From NCBI RefSeq assembly GCF_014196515.1, contig NZ_JACIDV010000014.1, forward strand, positions 1 to 64,000: a stretch of 64,000 nt of DNA, written 5' to 3'. A program made the position numbers and the translations under genes. The DNA comes from Rhizobium skierniewicense (GTDB lineage Bacteria > Pseudomonadota > Alphaproteobacteria > Rhizobiales > Rhizobiaceae). Shown one piece after another: positions 9,416 to 19,164 of this stretch (its first letter is position 1; the number at the start of each line of letters is the position of its first letter). The notes under the pieces are model-generated. The model saw nothing but the letters and a program-made list of their open reading frames with translations. It was not told where the DNA came from and ran no database searches.

Positions 9416-11650
9416 ATGATGCGACAGTACGAACTCGTCGAGCGAGTTCAAAAATACAAGCCTGACGCAAATGAGGCCTTGCTGAACAAGGCCTATGTTT
9501 ATGCCATGCAGAAACATGGCCAGCAAAAACGCGCCAATGGCGACCCCTACATTTCGCATCCGCTGGAAGTGGCAGCCATCCTCACCGAGATGCATCTCGA
9601 TGAGTCGACCATCGCTGTCGCGCTGCTGCATGACACCATCGAAGACACCAGCGCCACGCGGGCAGAAATCGACGATCTTTTCGGTGAAGACATTGGCCGT
9701 CTGGTCGAGGGGCTCACCAAGCTCAAGAAGCTCGATCTCGTTACCAAAAAGGCCAAACAGGCAGAAAACCTGCGTAAGCTGCTGCTTGCCATATCTGACG
9801 ACGTCCGTGTTCTCCTGGTCAAGCTGGCTGACCGCCTCCACAATATGCGCACCATGGAGCATATGCCGGAGGACAAGCGCAGCCGCATTTCCGAAGAAAC
9901 GATGGAAATCTATGCACCGCTGGCCGGACGCATGGGCATGCAGGACATGCGCGACGAGTTGGAAGACCTGTCGTTCCGTTACCTGAACCCGGAAGCGTTC
10001 GAGACGGTTACGAAGCGTCTTCTGGGTCTGGAAGAGCAGAATCAGGGCCTCGTCAAGAAGATTGAGGACGAGTTGCGCGAGTTGCTTGTCGCCAATGGTG
10101 TCGAAGGCGCTTACGTCAAGGGACGGCAGAAGAAGCCGCATTCCGTGTTTCGCAAGATGCAGTCGAAGTCTCTGTCTTTTGAGCAGCTCTCGGACGTCTA
10201 CGGTTTCCGGATTCTCGTGCAGGATCTGCCCGCATGCTACCGCGCGCTGGGCATCGTGCACACACGCTGGCGGGTGGTGCCGGGTCGGTTCAAGGACTAT
10301 ATCTCGACACCGAAACAGAACGACTATCGTTCCATCCATACCACCATCGTCGGGCCCTCGCGTCAACGTATCGAACTGCAAATCCGCACCAAGCGCATGC
10401 ACGAGATTGCGGAATACGGGATCGCGGCCCATTCGCTCTACAAGGATGGGGAGATTCGCGACGGTGACGTGCTGTCGCCGGAATCCAACGCCTATTCCTG
10501 GCTGCGCCATACCATCGAGGCTTTGGCGGAGGGAGACAGCCCGGAAGAGTTTCTCGAGCACACCAAGCTCGAACTGTTTCAGGATCAGGTCTTCTGCTTC
10601 ACGCCCAAGGGCAAGCTGATTGCGTTGCCACGTGGTGCGACACCCATCGACTTCGCCTATGCCGTCCACACCAATATCGGTGACACCACCGTTGGTGCCA
10701 AGATCAACGGCCGGATCATGCCGCTGGTGACGCGTCTGAACAATGGCGATGAAGTCGAGATCATCCGCTCCGGCGTGCAGGTTCCGCCCGCCGCATGGGA
10801 AGAGGTGGTCGTCACCGGTAAGGCACGTTCCGCCATTCGCCGAGCCACCCGGATGGCCATCCGCAAACAATATGCCGGTCTTGGCTATCGCATCCTGGAG
10901 CGGACATTCGAGCGTGCCGGAAAGCAGTTTTCTCGCGAAGGGCTGAAGCCCGTCCTCCACAGGCTGGCGCAGAAGGATGTGGAAGACGCGATTGCAGCCG
11001 TCGGTCGCGGCGAAGTCTCGTCTCTCGATGTGCTTCGTGCCGTCTATCCCGATTATCAGGACGAACGCGTCACCGTGAAGATGACTGGTGACGATGGCTG
11101 GTTCAATATGCGCAGCGCCTCCGGGATGATCTTCAAGATACCGGGCAAATCCCGCTCCGTGCTGGAGGACGATGGCGCCGCCGAGGTCATCGATGGCCCT
11201 GACCCGCTACCCATCCGTGGATTGTCCGATAATGTCGAGGTCCATTTCGGTGCGGCAGGTGCCGTCCCGGGAGATCGCATCGTCGGGATTATGGAAAAGG
11301 GCAAGGGCATCACCATCTACCCGATCCAGTCGCCGGCATTGCAACGCTTCGATGACGAGCCTGAACGCTGGATTGATGTGCGCTGGGATCTGGATGAAGC
11401 CAACAAATCCCGATTCATGGCGCGCATCATGATCAATGCGCTCAACGAGCCGGGAACGCTGGCATCGGTCGCGCAATCCATCGCGACGGTTGATGTGAAC
11501 ATTCGCGGATTGAACATGGTGCGCATCGGTACTGATTTCTCCGAATTGGCCATCGACATCGAGGTCTGGGATTTGCGCCAGTTGAGCCAGTTGCTTTCCC
11601 AGCTGAAAGACCTGGACTGTGTTTCCACCGTCAAACGTGCCTTTGATTAA
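9416..11650 (+). CDS. rsh: Bifunctional (p)ppGpp synthetase/hydrolase
   Basis: A 744-aa long RSH enzyme, the stringent-response alarmone synthase and hydrolase. The start at 9416 (MMRQYELVERVQKY) replaces an upstream TTG without a ribosome site. The HD hydrolase domain has H48 in YISHPLEVA and the HD pair in ALLHDTIEDT (H72-D73). The synthetase domain has YGFRILV, RFKDYISTPKQNDYRSIHTT and IELQIRT. Both halves keep their key residues, so both activities are expected. A TGS domain (FCFTPKGKLIALPRGATPID) and a C-terminal ACT domain follow. It appears to be the only long RSH here, as is usual in rhizobia. Confidence 0.96.
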   Translation: MMRQYELVERVQKYKPDANEALLNKAYVYAMQKHGQQKRANGDPYISHPLEVAAILTEMHLDESTIAVALLHDTIEDTSATRAEIDDLFGEDIGRLVEGLTKLKKLDLVTKKAKQAENLRKLLLAISDDVRVLLVKLADRLHNMRTMEHMPEDKRSRISEETMEIYAPLAGRMGMQDMRDELEDLSFRYLNPEAFETVTKRLLGLEEQNQGLVKKIEDELRELLVANGVEGAYVKGRQKKPHSVFRKMQSKSLSFEQLSDVYGFRILVQDLPACYRALGIVHTRWRVVPGRFKDYISTPKQNDYRSIHTTIVGPSRQRIELQIRTKRMHEIAEYGIAAHSLYKDGEIRDGDVLSPESNAYSWLRHTIEALAEGDSPEEFLEHTKLELFQDQVFCFTPKGKLIALPRGATPIDFAYAVHTNIGDTTVGAKINGRIMPLVTRLNNGDEVEIIRSGVQVPPAAWEEVVVTGKARSAIRRATRMAIRKQYAGLGYRILERTFERAGKQFSREGLKPVLHRLAQKDVEDAIAAVGRGEVSSLDVLRAVYPDYQDERVTVKMTGDDGWFNMRSASGMIFKIPGKSRSVLEDDGAAEVIDGPDPLPIRGLSDNVEVHFGAAGAVPGDRIVGIMEKGKGITIYPIQSPALQRFDDEPERWIDVRWDLDEANKSRFMARIMINALNEPGTLASVAQSIATVDVNIRGLNMVRIGTDFSELAIDIEVWDLRQLSQLLSQLKDLDCVSTVKRAFD

Positions 11651-11678
11651 GGCAATATTGCTGTAATTATCATCACTG

Positions 11679-11715
11679 AGGCCGGTGTTATGCGTAAGGC
11701 GCATAGCAGCGGCCT
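11679..11715 (+). terminator. Long stem-loop after rsh
   Basis: Two stacked perfect 6-bp helices, AGGCCG / CGGCCT and TATGCG / CGCATA, are separated by a 4x4 internal loop and closed by a 5-base loop. The structure begins 28 bases after the rsh stop and is not followed by a T run. It could be a weak terminator, an RNA-stability element for rsh or a leader of the DUF3563 gene. Confidence 0.5.
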
Positions 11716-11840
11716 TGTCCTGTCTGTAGTCATGAAGCGTTTTCCGAACTATCTTCACATCAGAAATCAAGAGCAAGCATACGGCCCGCCGGACAGTATC
11801 TGCAGTTGCAGGGCCGCTCTATCTCAAAAAGGAAACGAAG

Positions 11841-11987
11841 ATGTTTGGACCAATTCGCAAGCTAGCCCGCGCCGTTCGTGGCAAGTCTGTTCAGGAACGT
11901 GAATTTGATTACCTGAGCGACTCCGTATCGCGGATCGACCTCGAATTCCGCCAGCGCGAAGTCGATCGCGGCATGTTCCGCCGTTAA
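11841..11987 (+). CDS. DUF3563 mini-protein
   Basis: A 48-aa highly charged protein, MFGPIRKLARAVRGK at the start and YLSDSVSRIDLEFRQRE then DRGMFRR at the end. The Shine-Dalgarno AAGGAAACGA ends just before the ATG. The pattern of a basic amphipathic N-terminus followed by D-x-x-x-R-I-D-L-E-x-R-Q-R matches the DUF3563 family as I know it. Function is unknown; sizes of 45-60 aa are normal for the family, so it is not a fragment. It stands alone between rsh and DUF2062. Confidence 0.8.
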   Translation: MFGPIRKLARAVRGKSVQEREFDYLSDSVSRIDLEFRQREVDRGMFRR

Positions 11988-12112
11988 TGCAAAAATGCAT
12001 ACCGGCTATTCCGGTGTGAAGCTAGGTCCGAGCGCATTCAAACATGCGCTCTCTGGACGTAAGCCGCGGTTTCGCACTTGGCGTTATCGAGACGATGCAA
12101 TAAGTTTGCCCC

Positions 12113-12712
12113 ATGCCGTTTCGTCGTCGTAAACCTGCTGGCCATCTTGAAAGACTGCGGGCCCTTCTGTGGCCGCGCATGGGCTTTCGCCGTTCGCTTC
12201 GCTATCTGAAGCTGAGGCTCGTGCGGCTGTCGGCGTCCCCATACTCCGTGGCGGCGGGTGTGGCAGTGGGCGTTGCAGTCGCATGGACGCCTTTTCTCGG
12301 CATTCATATCCTGATTGCCATGGCGCTCGCCTTCGTGATCAGAGCCAACCTTGTCGCAGCCGCGCTCGGCACGACATTCGCCAATCCCCTGACATTTCCG
12401 CTGATCTGGGCCTCGACATGGGAGCTCGGTCATCTGCTTCTGGGACGCAGCGACCAGAACGTATCGTCCCACGTCGATTTCTCGCAGATTTTCAGCCACA
12501 TGAATTTTCTTCAGCTATGGCAACCGGTTCTGGAGCCGATGACCATCGGCGCGCTGATACCCGCAACATTGTCGGCGGGCGTTGCCTATGTCAGCGTTTA
12601 CATGGTCATTCGCGGCTTCAGAGCCCGCAAGGATCAGATGCTGGTGCAGCACATCGCCAATGCCGCCGCGCGCAAATCCGATGCCAATCTCGTAACAGGA
12701 ACGACAGAATGA
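12113..12712 (+). CDS. DUF2062 membrane protein
   Basis: A 199-aa inner-membrane protein. After a basic N-terminus (residues 1-38) it shows hydrophobic segments near 45-80, 83-105 and 140-170. These include the family motif [20 protein letters not shown] and the [11 protein letters not shown] segment. Function is unknown. The gene overlaps acpS by four bases (ATGA), implying translational coupling; acpS and lepB nearby suggest an envelope or lipid setting. Confidence 0.88.
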   Translation: MPFRRRKPAGHLERLRALLWPRMGFRRSLRYLKLRLVRLSASPYSVAAGVAVGVAVAWTPFLGIHILIAMALAFVIRANLVAAALGTTFANPLTFPLIWASTWELGHLLLGRSDQNVSSHVDFSQIFSHMNFLQLWQPVLEPMTIGALIPATLSAGVAYVSVYMVIRGFRARKDQMLVQHIANAAARKSDANLVTGTTE

Positions 12713-13113
12713 TTATCGGCATGGGCAGCGACCTCATCGACATCAGGCGCATCGAGACATCCATTACACGTTTTGGCGATCGCTTCACGCATCGCTGTTT
12801 TACAGATATCGAGCAGAAGAAGTCCGATGGCCGCAAGAACCGGGCAGCGTCCTACGCCAAAAGATTTGCTGCCAAGGAGGCCTGCTCCAAGGCTTTGGGG
12901 ACGGGTCTGGCACAAGGTGTGTTCTGGAGAGACATGGGTGTCGTCAACCTGCCGAGCGGCAAGCCGACGATGAAGCTGACCAATGGCGCGGCAGAGCATC
13001 TCGCCAAGCTTTTGCCCGCCGGACATGATGCCGTCATCCACCTCACCATCACCGACGAGTTTCCCTATGCTCAGGCGTTTGTGATCATCGAGGCCGTCGC
13101 GGTAACCAAATAA
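12709..13113 (+). CDS. acpS: Holo-[acyl-carrier-protein] synthase
   Basis: A 134-aa phosphopantetheinyl transferase that loads the 4'-phosphopantetheine arm of CoA on to Ser of ACP. It begins [16 protein letters not shown], with the Mg-binding Asp in GSDLID, and has [14 protein letters not shown] as second hallmark. Start is fixed by the ATGA overlap with DUF2062. The upstream open frame merely continues inside DUF2062 and is not translated. Confidence 0.96.
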   Translation: MIIGMGSDLIDIRRIETSITRFGDRFTHRCFTDIEQKKSDGRKNRAASYAKRFAAKEACSKALGTGLAQGVFWRDMGVVNLPSGKPTMKLTNGAAEHLAKLLPAGHDAVIHLTITDEFPYAQAFVIIEAVAVTK

Positions 13114-13234
13114 CCGCAAATTCCGGTGCCAGACCGGTTTAGACCTGCTACAGGCCATGGAAACGCTTCCCTTTGCCCATGAAAGGTTCTAGAGAAGTCC
13201 GTCGAAATCGAAGAACGAGCAGGCAGGTCTCTAA

Positions 13235-13981
13235 GTGTCCGAACAAGCTGAAAAGAAGCAAAGCGCCCTATGGGAAAATGTCAAGGTCATCGTCCAGGCG
13301 TTGCTCCTGGCCATGATTATCCGTACGGTGCTTTTCCAGCCTTTTACCATTCCGTCCGGCTCCATGATGCCGACGCTTCTGGTGGGTGACTATCTGTTCG
13401 TCAACAAGTTCTCCTATGGCTATTCGAAGTACTCGCTGCCGTTTTCTCCCGATCTCTTCTCCGGCCGTATCCTTCAGTTCAGCGAGCCCAAGCGTGGCGA
13501 CGTCGTCGTCTTCCGTCTGCCGCCCAACCCTGAAGTTGATTACATCAAGCGTCTTGTGGGCCTGCCGGGCGATCGTATTCAGGTGACGAACGGCGTGCTT
13601 CTCATCAATGGCAATCCCGTTCCCAAGCAGCCGGATGGCGTCTTTACATCGGATTATCGTGCCGATCCCGGCGCAAACGTTCCTGTCTTCCGCGAAACGT
13701 TTGACAATGGTGTGACCTTCGACACGCTCGACCAGTCTCCGGACTCCCGTGGTGACAACACGCGTGAATTCATCGTGCCGGAAGGCCATTACTTCATGAT
13801 GGGCGATAACCGCGACAATTCGCTGGACAGCCGCTTCGATGTCGGTTTCGTTCCGGCTGAAAACCTCATCGGTCGCGCCAGCGTCATCTTCTTCTCGCTC
13901 GGCAACGACACACCGTTCAGCCGTGTCTGGGACTGGCCCGCCAACATGCGTTGGGATCGCCTGCTCAAGGTTGTTCAATGA
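13235..13981 (+). CDS. lepB: Signal peptidase I
   Basis: A 248-aa inner-membrane serine protease that removes signal peptides of Sec and Tat substrates. It has one N-terminal membrane segment (about 16-36). The catalytic Ser43 is in IPSGSMMPTL and the general-base Lys105 in DYIKRLVGLPGD; box E is MGDNRDNSLDSR. Translation starts at GTG (MSEQAEKK). The stop overlaps the rnc start as ATGA, and era follows, giving the conserved lepB-rnc-era operon. Confidence 0.97.
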   Translation: MSEQAEKKQSALWENVKVIVQALLLAMIIRTVLFQPFTIPSGSMMPTLLVGDYLFVNKFSYGYSKYSLPFSPDLFSGRILQFSEPKRGDVVVFRLPPNPEVDYIKRLVGLPGDRIQVTNGVLLINGNPVPKQPDGVFTSDYRADPGANVPVFRETFDNGVTFDTLDQSPDSRGDNTREFIVPEGHYFMMGDNRDNSLDSRFDVGFVPAENLIGRASVIFFSLGNDTPFSRVWDWPANMRWDRLLKVVQ

Positions 13982-14697
13982 GCAAGGTGAAGCCTCTTTC
14001 GGCAGACGAAATCGGCCGACTCGAAGCCCTGATAGGATATGAATTCAAGGAAAAGGCCCGGCTCGACCGGGCCTTGACCCATGCAAGCGCGAGTGCTGGA
14101 AAAACCGGCAATTACGAGCGCCTGGAATTTCTGGGTGACCGCGTGCTGGGCCTCTGCGTCGCGGAATTGCTGTTTACGACATTTCGAACAGCGACCGAGG
14201 GTGAGCTGTCCGTGCGTCTGAACCAGCTGGTCAGTGCCGAGTCCTGCGCCGCCATTGCCGATGAAATGGGGCTGCATCTCTTCATTCGCACCGGTGCCGA
14301 CGTCAAGAAGCTGACTGGCAAGGCGATGCTGAACGTGCGCGCCGATGTGGTGGAAAGCCTGATCGCCGCCATTTACATCGATGGTGGGCTGGAAGCAGGC
14401 CGCAGCTTCATTCTGAAATACTGGACCGAGCGCGCAACCCGCGTGGACGCCGGACGACGGGATGCAAAGACCGAATTGCAGGAATGGGCGCATGCGAAAT
14501 TTGCAGCCACTCCGCATTACAGGATTGACGATCGCACCGGACCGGACCACGATCCAAGCTTCACGGTGACGGTGGAAGTGCCCGGCGTTGCGCCGGAAAC
14601 GGGCGTTGATCGCTCCAAGCGCGCCGCCGAGCAGGTGGCCGCGACGAAATTATTGGAACGCGAAGGCGTTTGGCAGAAATCATCTGCCGCAAATTGA
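13978..14697 (+). CDS. rnc: Ribonuclease III
   Basis: A 239-aa double-stranded-RNA endonuclease for rRNA and mRNA processing. The catalytic signature is ERLEFLGDRVLGL, followed by the second acidic site in ADVVESLIAAIYIDGG. A C-terminal dsRNA-binding domain (about 165-235) ends AAEQVAATKLLEREG. The start is set by the ATGA overlap with lepB; nine further upstream codons lie inside lepB and are not needed. Confidence 0.97.
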   Translation: MSKVKPLSADEIGRLEALIGYEFKEKARLDRALTHASASAGKTGNYERLEFLGDRVLGLCVAELLFTTFRTATEGELSVRLNQLVSAESCAAIADEMGLHLFIRTGADVKKLTGKAMLNVRADVVESLIAAIYIDGGLEAGRSFILKYWTERATRVDAGRRDAKTELQEWAHAKFAATPHYRIDDRTGPDHDPSFTVTVEVPGVAPETGVDRSKRAAEQVAATKLLEREGVWQKSSAAN

Positions 14698-14708
14698 TTG
14701 GATACCCC

Positions 14709-15656
14709 ATGACCGAACATGAGCTTGACGCGACGCCGTCACAAGAAACCGTTGAGACCAGACCGACCCATTCCGGGTTTGTCGCGCTGATCGGCCCGAC
14801 AAACGCCGGCAAATCGACGCTGGTCAACCATCTCGTGGGCGCCAAGGTTTCGATCGTCAGCCACAAGGTGCAGACGACACGCGCCGTGATGCGCGGTATC
14901 GCGATCCACAACAACGCCCAGATCGTCTTCATGGACACGCCCGGCATCTTCAAGCCCCGCCGTCGTCTGGACCGCGCCATGGTCACCTCCGCCTGGGGTG
15001 GCGCCAAGGACGCTGATATCATTCTTCTGCTGATCGACAGCGAGCGTGGCCTCAAAGGCGATGCTCAGACGATTCTCGAGGGCCTGAAGGACGTGAAGCA
15101 GACGAAGATTCTCTGCCTGAACAAGATCGACCAGGTTCAGCGCGAGGATTTGCTGAAGCTGGCGTCTGCCGCAAACGAGATCGTCAATTTCGACCGCACC
15201 TTCATGATTTCGGCCACGAACGGTTCGGGCTGCGACGATCTGATGAACTACCTTTCGGACGAGCTGCCACAGGGACCGTGGTACTATCCTGAAGACCAGA
15301 TTTCCGATCTTCCCATGCGACAGCTTGCCGCCGAAATTACCCGCGAGAAGCTGTTCCTGCGTCTGCATCAGGAGCTTCCCTACGCATCCCACGTCGAAAC
15401 CGAAAAGTGGGAAGAGCGCAAGGACGGTTCTGTTCGCATCGAGCAGGTCATCTATGTCGAGCGTGACAGCCAGAAGAAGATCGCGCTGGGCAAGAACGGC
15501 GATGCTATCAAGGCCATCTCGTCATCCTCGCGCAAGGAACTTTCGGCAATTCTCGAACAGACGGTGCATCTCTTCCTGTTCGTGAAGGTGCGTGAGAACT
15601 GGGGTGACGATCCGGAGCGCTTCCGCGAGATGGGCCTGGAGTTTCCAAGGCACTGA
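14709..15656 (+). CDS. era: GTPase Era
   Basis: A 315-aa GTPase for 16S rRNA maturation and 30S assembly. G1 is GPTNAGKST, switch region QTTRAVMRG, G3 DTPG, G4 NKID. The C-terminal KH domain contains IALGKNGDAIKAI. The ATG at 14709 is preferred because residues before the G domain are then a normal acidic tail; an alternative start at 14670 would overlap rnc by 28 bases. It is the last gene of lepB-rnc-era. Confidence 0.96.
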   Translation: MTEHELDATPSQETVETRPTHSGFVALIGPTNAGKSTLVNHLVGAKVSIVSHKVQTTRAVMRGIAIHNNAQIVFMDTPGIFKPRRRLDRAMVTSAWGGAKDADIILLLIDSERGLKGDAQTILEGLKDVKQTKILCLNKIDQVQREDLLKLASAANEIVNFDRTFMISATNGSGCDDLMNYLSDELPQGPWYYPEDQISDLPMRQLAAEITREKLFLRLHQELPYASHVETEKWEERKDGSVRIEQVIYVERDSQKKIALGKNGDAIKAISSSSRKELSAILEQTVHLFLFVKVRENWGDDPERFREMGLEFPRH

Positions 15657-15758
15657 TGATCTGTGACGGTACCGATAACGGTTGCCGAGTGAATGCTCTG
15701 AAAGCCTTATCGTTTCTGTTGTTTATGGATCATCATGTCGCCCAGGAAGCCAAACGGA

Positions 15759-16487
15759 ATGTCGACCACGCCTTGCGAACAGTGTCCCTTGCGTGGCCTC
15801 AAATATTTTCGAGATTTCTCTGCGCCGGAACTGGATTTCGTGTCTCGCTTCAAGACCGGTGAGCTTTCCGTGGAGCCGGGCGCGATCGTCCTGATGGAAG
15901 GCTCCCATAGCGCGCATCTCTATACGATTCTGCAGGGTTGGGGCTTCCGATATAAAACGCTGGAAGACGGTCGCCGTCAGATCCTCAACTATCTGATGCC
16001 CGGAGATCTCGTCGGCTTGCAGGGAACAGTGATGGGCGAGATGCAGCATTCGGTCGAAGCGCTGTCTCCCATCACCCTTTGCGTTTTTGAACGCGGCCGG
16101 TTGAACAGCCTGTTTTCCGATCACCCTTCGCTTGCCTACGACATTACCTGGATTGCAGCCAGCGAAGAGCGCATGCTCGACAACCACCTTCTCAGCATCG
16201 GACGACGCACGGCGTTGGAACGAGCAGCCTATCTTCTGGCATTCCTTTACAATAAGGCCGTCAGGGTCGGGCTTCTGGAAAAGAACGGGCCTATTCCGGT
16301 GACGCAGCAGCACGTGGCAGATACGTTGGGATTGTCTATCGTTCATACCAACAAGACCTTGCGCAAGCTTGCCGATCGCGAATTGATTCGCTGGACAGAC
16401 AAGGGTTGCATCGTGCTTGATGACGCTGGTTTGGCAAAAACCGCCGGTTGGGAAGCCGATTCGCGCAACGCCAGACCGTTCATTTAG
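15759..16487 (+). CDS. Crp/Fnr family transcriptional regulator
   Basis: A 242-aa regulator with an N-terminal cyclic-nucleotide-binding-like beta roll (about 20-140) and a C-terminal winged helix (recognition region TQQHVADTLGLSIVHTNKTLRKL). The start at 15759 has AGGAAG nine bases upstream; an in-frame ATG at 15735 lacks one. Only two N-terminal cysteines (CEQC) are visible, not the four of a true FNR iron-sulfur sensor. The signal could therefore be redox, a small molecule or none. It is monocistronic between era and a receiver gene. Confidence 0.88.
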   Translation: MSTTPCEQCPLRGLKYFRDFSAPELDFVSRFKTGELSVEPGAIVLMEGSHSAHLYTILQGWGFRYKTLEDGRRQILNYLMPGDLVGLQGTVMGEMQHSVEALSPITLCVFERGRLNSLFSDHPSLAYDITWIAASEERMLDNHLLSIGRRTALERAAYLLAFLYNKAVRVGLLEKNGPIPVTQQHVADTLGLSIVHTNKTLRKLADRELIRWTDKGCIVLDDAGLAKTAGWEADSRNARPFI

Positions 16488-16638
16488 AAATTCCTGATTT
16501 AAATCTCAGGCTAATTTGATATGTCTTTTTTAAATGACGCAGCAGAGGCGATCTGCGATGTCATAGAAATTGGTTCTGTGAATGTTCACGGATTTTTTTG
16601 ATGCTGTGGTATTGTTTGCAGCCGGAGAAAGATAAAAA

Positions 16639-16995
16639 ATGTTGCCTCAACGGGTTCTCATCGTAGAGGACGAATATCTGGTTGCCATGGACGTTGAAAC
16701 GTCTCTTCAGGCCATGGGCGTTAACACCATTGATATTGCTACGACTTTATATCAGGCCAAGGAGTCGCTTCTGCAGGCTCGGCCTGACTGTGTCCTTCTG
16801 GATGTCAGCCTCTCGGATGGCATGAGCTACGAATTGGCTCGCCACTTGAAAGAGCACTCGATTCCCTTCGGCTTCGTCAGCGGTTACGGGGATACCAGCG
16901 GCTTCCCGCCGGACTTTGCCGATTCCCACCTTCTGGATAAACCATTTGGTGAAGTCGAGCTGAAAACATTCGTCACACGCATCATGAGCGCGTGA
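16639..16995 (+). CDS. Single-domain response regulator
   Basis: A 118-aa receiver domain with no output domain. The acidic pocket is E10-D11 (IVEDEY), the phospho-acceptor D55 in CVLLDVSLSDG, and the conserved Lys lies in LDKPFG. GGAGAAAG precedes the start. Such small receivers usually act as phosphate sinks or partners of HWE/HisKA2 kinases in rhizobia. The HWE kinase at 5707-7743 is a candidate partner, which is inference. Confidence 0.88.
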   Translation: MLPQRVLIVEDEYLVAMDVETSLQAMGVNTIDIATTLYQAKESLLQARPDCVLLDVSLSDGMSYELARHLKEHSIPFGFVSGYGDTSGFPPDFADSHLLDKPFGEVELKTFVTRIMSA

Positions 16996-17063
16996 AACGC
17001 AAGCGCTTTTGCGCCGGATAGGCTATAACGGCGCTTTGTACCGGCGGATCGAGCAAACCATCC

Positions 17064-17801
17064 ATGCAGTGGCAGGACGACGCAATTATTCTGGGTGTAA
17101 AGCGCCACGGGGAGACCAGCGTCGTCGCCGAGCTTATGACGCGCACCCGTGGCCGGCATCTCGGCCTTGTCCGTTCGGGCCGCTCCCGCAGCATGCAGCC
17201 GGTTCTCCAGCCGGGAAATCGCGTTGACGTCATCTGGCGCGCGCGGCTGGATGATCATCTGGGTGAATACCGGATCGAACCGCTGCAATTGCGTGCAGCG
17301 CAATTGATGGAAACGGCGACCGCTGTATACGGCGTCCAGGCCATGGCGGCACTTTTACGGTTGCTGCCTGAACGGGATCCGCATCCACATCTGTTTGAAG
17401 CGCTGGATGTGATTCTCGATAATCTTTCCGATCCCGCCGACGCGGGAGAACTGTTCGTCCGATTCGAGTTAGCCGTGCTCAACGATCTCGGTTTCGGGCT
17501 CGATCTCGACGAATGCGCAGCAACGGGTCTTCGCAACGACCTGATCTATGTTTCTCCCAAGACGGGTAGGGCGGTGTCCAGAGGCGCCGGTGCGCCCTAT
17601 GCCGCCCGTATGCTGGCGTTGCCTGAATTTCTGAGCAAGGAAAACTCGAAGGCGGCGGATTGCGAAAGCCTTGCAGCGGCTTTCCGTTTGACAGGACATT
17701 TCCTGCACAGACACGTCTACGAGCCGCGAGGCCTCAACGAAAATGCCACCCGCGACGGCTTCGTGCAGGCGGCATTGAAGGCTTTGAACAAAGCGGGCTG
17801 A
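17064..17801 (+). CDS. recO: DNA repair protein RecO
   Basis: A 245-aa recombination mediator that, with RecR, loads RecA on to SSB-coated DNA in RecF-pathway gap repair. The N-terminal OB fold contains [24 protein letters not shown]. The C-terminal helical part carries LDECAATG in place of the zinc Cys-rich loop. The gene sits downstream of era in the usual alphaproteobacterial order and converges with the MFS gene, four bases apart. Confidence 0.94.
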   Translation: MQWQDDAIILGVKRHGETSVVAELMTRTRGRHLGLVRSGRSRSMQPVLQPGNRVDVIWRARLDDHLGEYRIEPLQLRAAQLMETATAVYGVQAMAALLRLLPERDPHPHLFEALDVILDNLSDPADAGELFVRFELAVLNDLGFGLDLDECAATGLRNDLIYVSPKTGRAVSRGAGAPYAARMLALPEFLSKENSKAADCESLAAAFRLTGHFLHRHVYEPRGLNENATRDGFVQAALKALNKAG

Positions 17802-17805
17802 TCAC

Positions 17806-19032
17806 TTACGCGACCGCAGGGCGGATGACGGCGCGCTCCTCAATCGGCCAATGCACCACAGCGGCAAACAGGCCCATGACAACGCCCAGCCACCAGACCA
17901 CATCGTAAGACCCGAACGTGTCGTAGAGAAAGCCGCCCAGCCATACGCCGAGGAAAGAGCCGATCTGGTGCGACAGAAACACCACGCCACCCAGCATGCC
18001 GAGATGGCGCGTGCCGAACATGATGGCGACGAGGCCATTCGTGGGCGGCACCGTGGACAGCCAGAGAACGCCCATGACGGCGGCAAAGATGATGACCGAC
18101 ACGGGCGATTGCGGCAGCAACAGGAATGCGGTGACGGCAATCGAGCGACCAATATAGATGTAGGCGAGGAGATAGGGTTTGGAATATCGCTGTGCGATGT
18201 AGCCTGCGCCGAGCGAGCCGGCGATATTGAAAAAGCCGATCAACGCCATGGCAATGACGGCATAACGGGGCTCGATGCTGATATCGCCGAGATAAGCGGG
18301 AAAATGAGCGGTGATGAAAGCCACCTGAAACCCGCAGACGAGAAAACCGGTGGCGAGAAGCAGGTAGCTCTTGTGACCGAGCGCTTCCTTCAAGGCCTGT
18401 CCCGCCGTCTGCTGAAACTGCGCCTGGGATTGTGTGCCGGACGAGGAGTTGCCACGCAGCGGCCACGCCAGAAGCGGTACGATCAGCATCATGGCACCCA
18501 GCCAGACGAGACTGTCGGACCATCCATAGGCGGTAATCAATCCCTGACTGATCGGCGCAAAGACAAACATGCCGGCAGACCCTGCGGCCGTGCCGATACC
18601 AAACGCCATGGTACGCTGTTCCGGCGTGACGTGACGGGCAAAGGCAGACAGGATCACGCTGAAAGAGCCTGCTGCAATACCAAGTCCGACGAGGACGCCG
18701 CCGCCCAGATGCAACCACAGCGGCGAGGTGCCGATCGACATGCAGACAAGGCCCGCAGCATAGATCAGGCCCGAAAGCACCAGCACCCGGCCAGTCCCGT
18801 ATTTGTCAGCCAGCGCACCGAAAAACGGCTGCCCAAGGCCCCAGAACAGGTTCTGCAACGCCATCGCAAAACCGAAGGTCGACCGATCCCACCCAGTATC
18901 GGCCAGCATCGGCAGTTGGAAAAACCCCATCGCCGAACGTGGCCCGAAGGTCAGAACCGCAATCAGCGAGCCAGCTGTGATGATGAGCCACGGCATGGGA
19001 TTGGCGATAGGCGAGCGCGTAGTGGTCGGCAT
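17806..19032 (-). CDS. MFS transporter
   Basis: A 408-aa carrier with twelve predicted membrane segments. The start at 19032 (MPTTTRSPIANPMPW) has GGGG eight bases upstream; an earlier in-frame start has no ribosome site. The loop 2-3 signature FGALADKYGTGRVLVL and the FLSHQIGSFLG segment are characteristic of the monocarboxylate/oxalate-formate-type group. The substrate is unknown. It lies alone, downstream of the MOSC gene on the same strand by 132 bases. Confidence 0.85.
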   Translation of the reverse strand: MPTTTRSPIANPMPWLIITAGSLIAVLTFGPRSAMGFFQLPMLADTGWDRSTFGFAMALQNLFWGLGQPFFGALADKYGTGRVLVLSGLIYAAGLVCMSIGTSPLWLHLGGGVLVGLGIAAGSFSVILSAFARHVTPEQRTMAFGIGTAAGSAGMFVFAPISQGLITAYGWSDSLVWLGAMMLIVPLLAWPLRGNSSSGTQSQAQFQQTAGQALKEALGHKSYLLLATGFLVCGFQVAFITAHFPAYLGDISIEPRYAVIAMALIGFFNIAGSLGAGYIAQRYSKPYLLAYIYIGRSIAVTAFLLLPQSPVSVIIFAAVMGVLWLSTVPPTNGLVAIMFGTRHLGMLGGVVFLSHQIGSFLGVWLGGFLYDTFGSYDVVWWLGVVMGLFAAVVHWPIEERAVIRPAVA

Positions 19033-19164
19033 GTTTTTTCCCCGGCGATTTCGACACATTAATGCCAGCGCATTCCCTTCGCCAACCACTTTTCTTGACT
19101 GGTCCATCACTGCGACTGATGCTTGTGGGAAATGATTTGGATCTAACCGTCGAACGCAACCGCG

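Noticed and set aside
9200-10960. 586-codon frame antisense to rsh
   Set aside because: Shadow frame inside a conserved enzyme gene.
17851-19062. 403-codon frame antisense to the MFS gene
   Set aside because: His/Asp/Glu-rich translation of the reverse strand of membrane helices; not protein-like.
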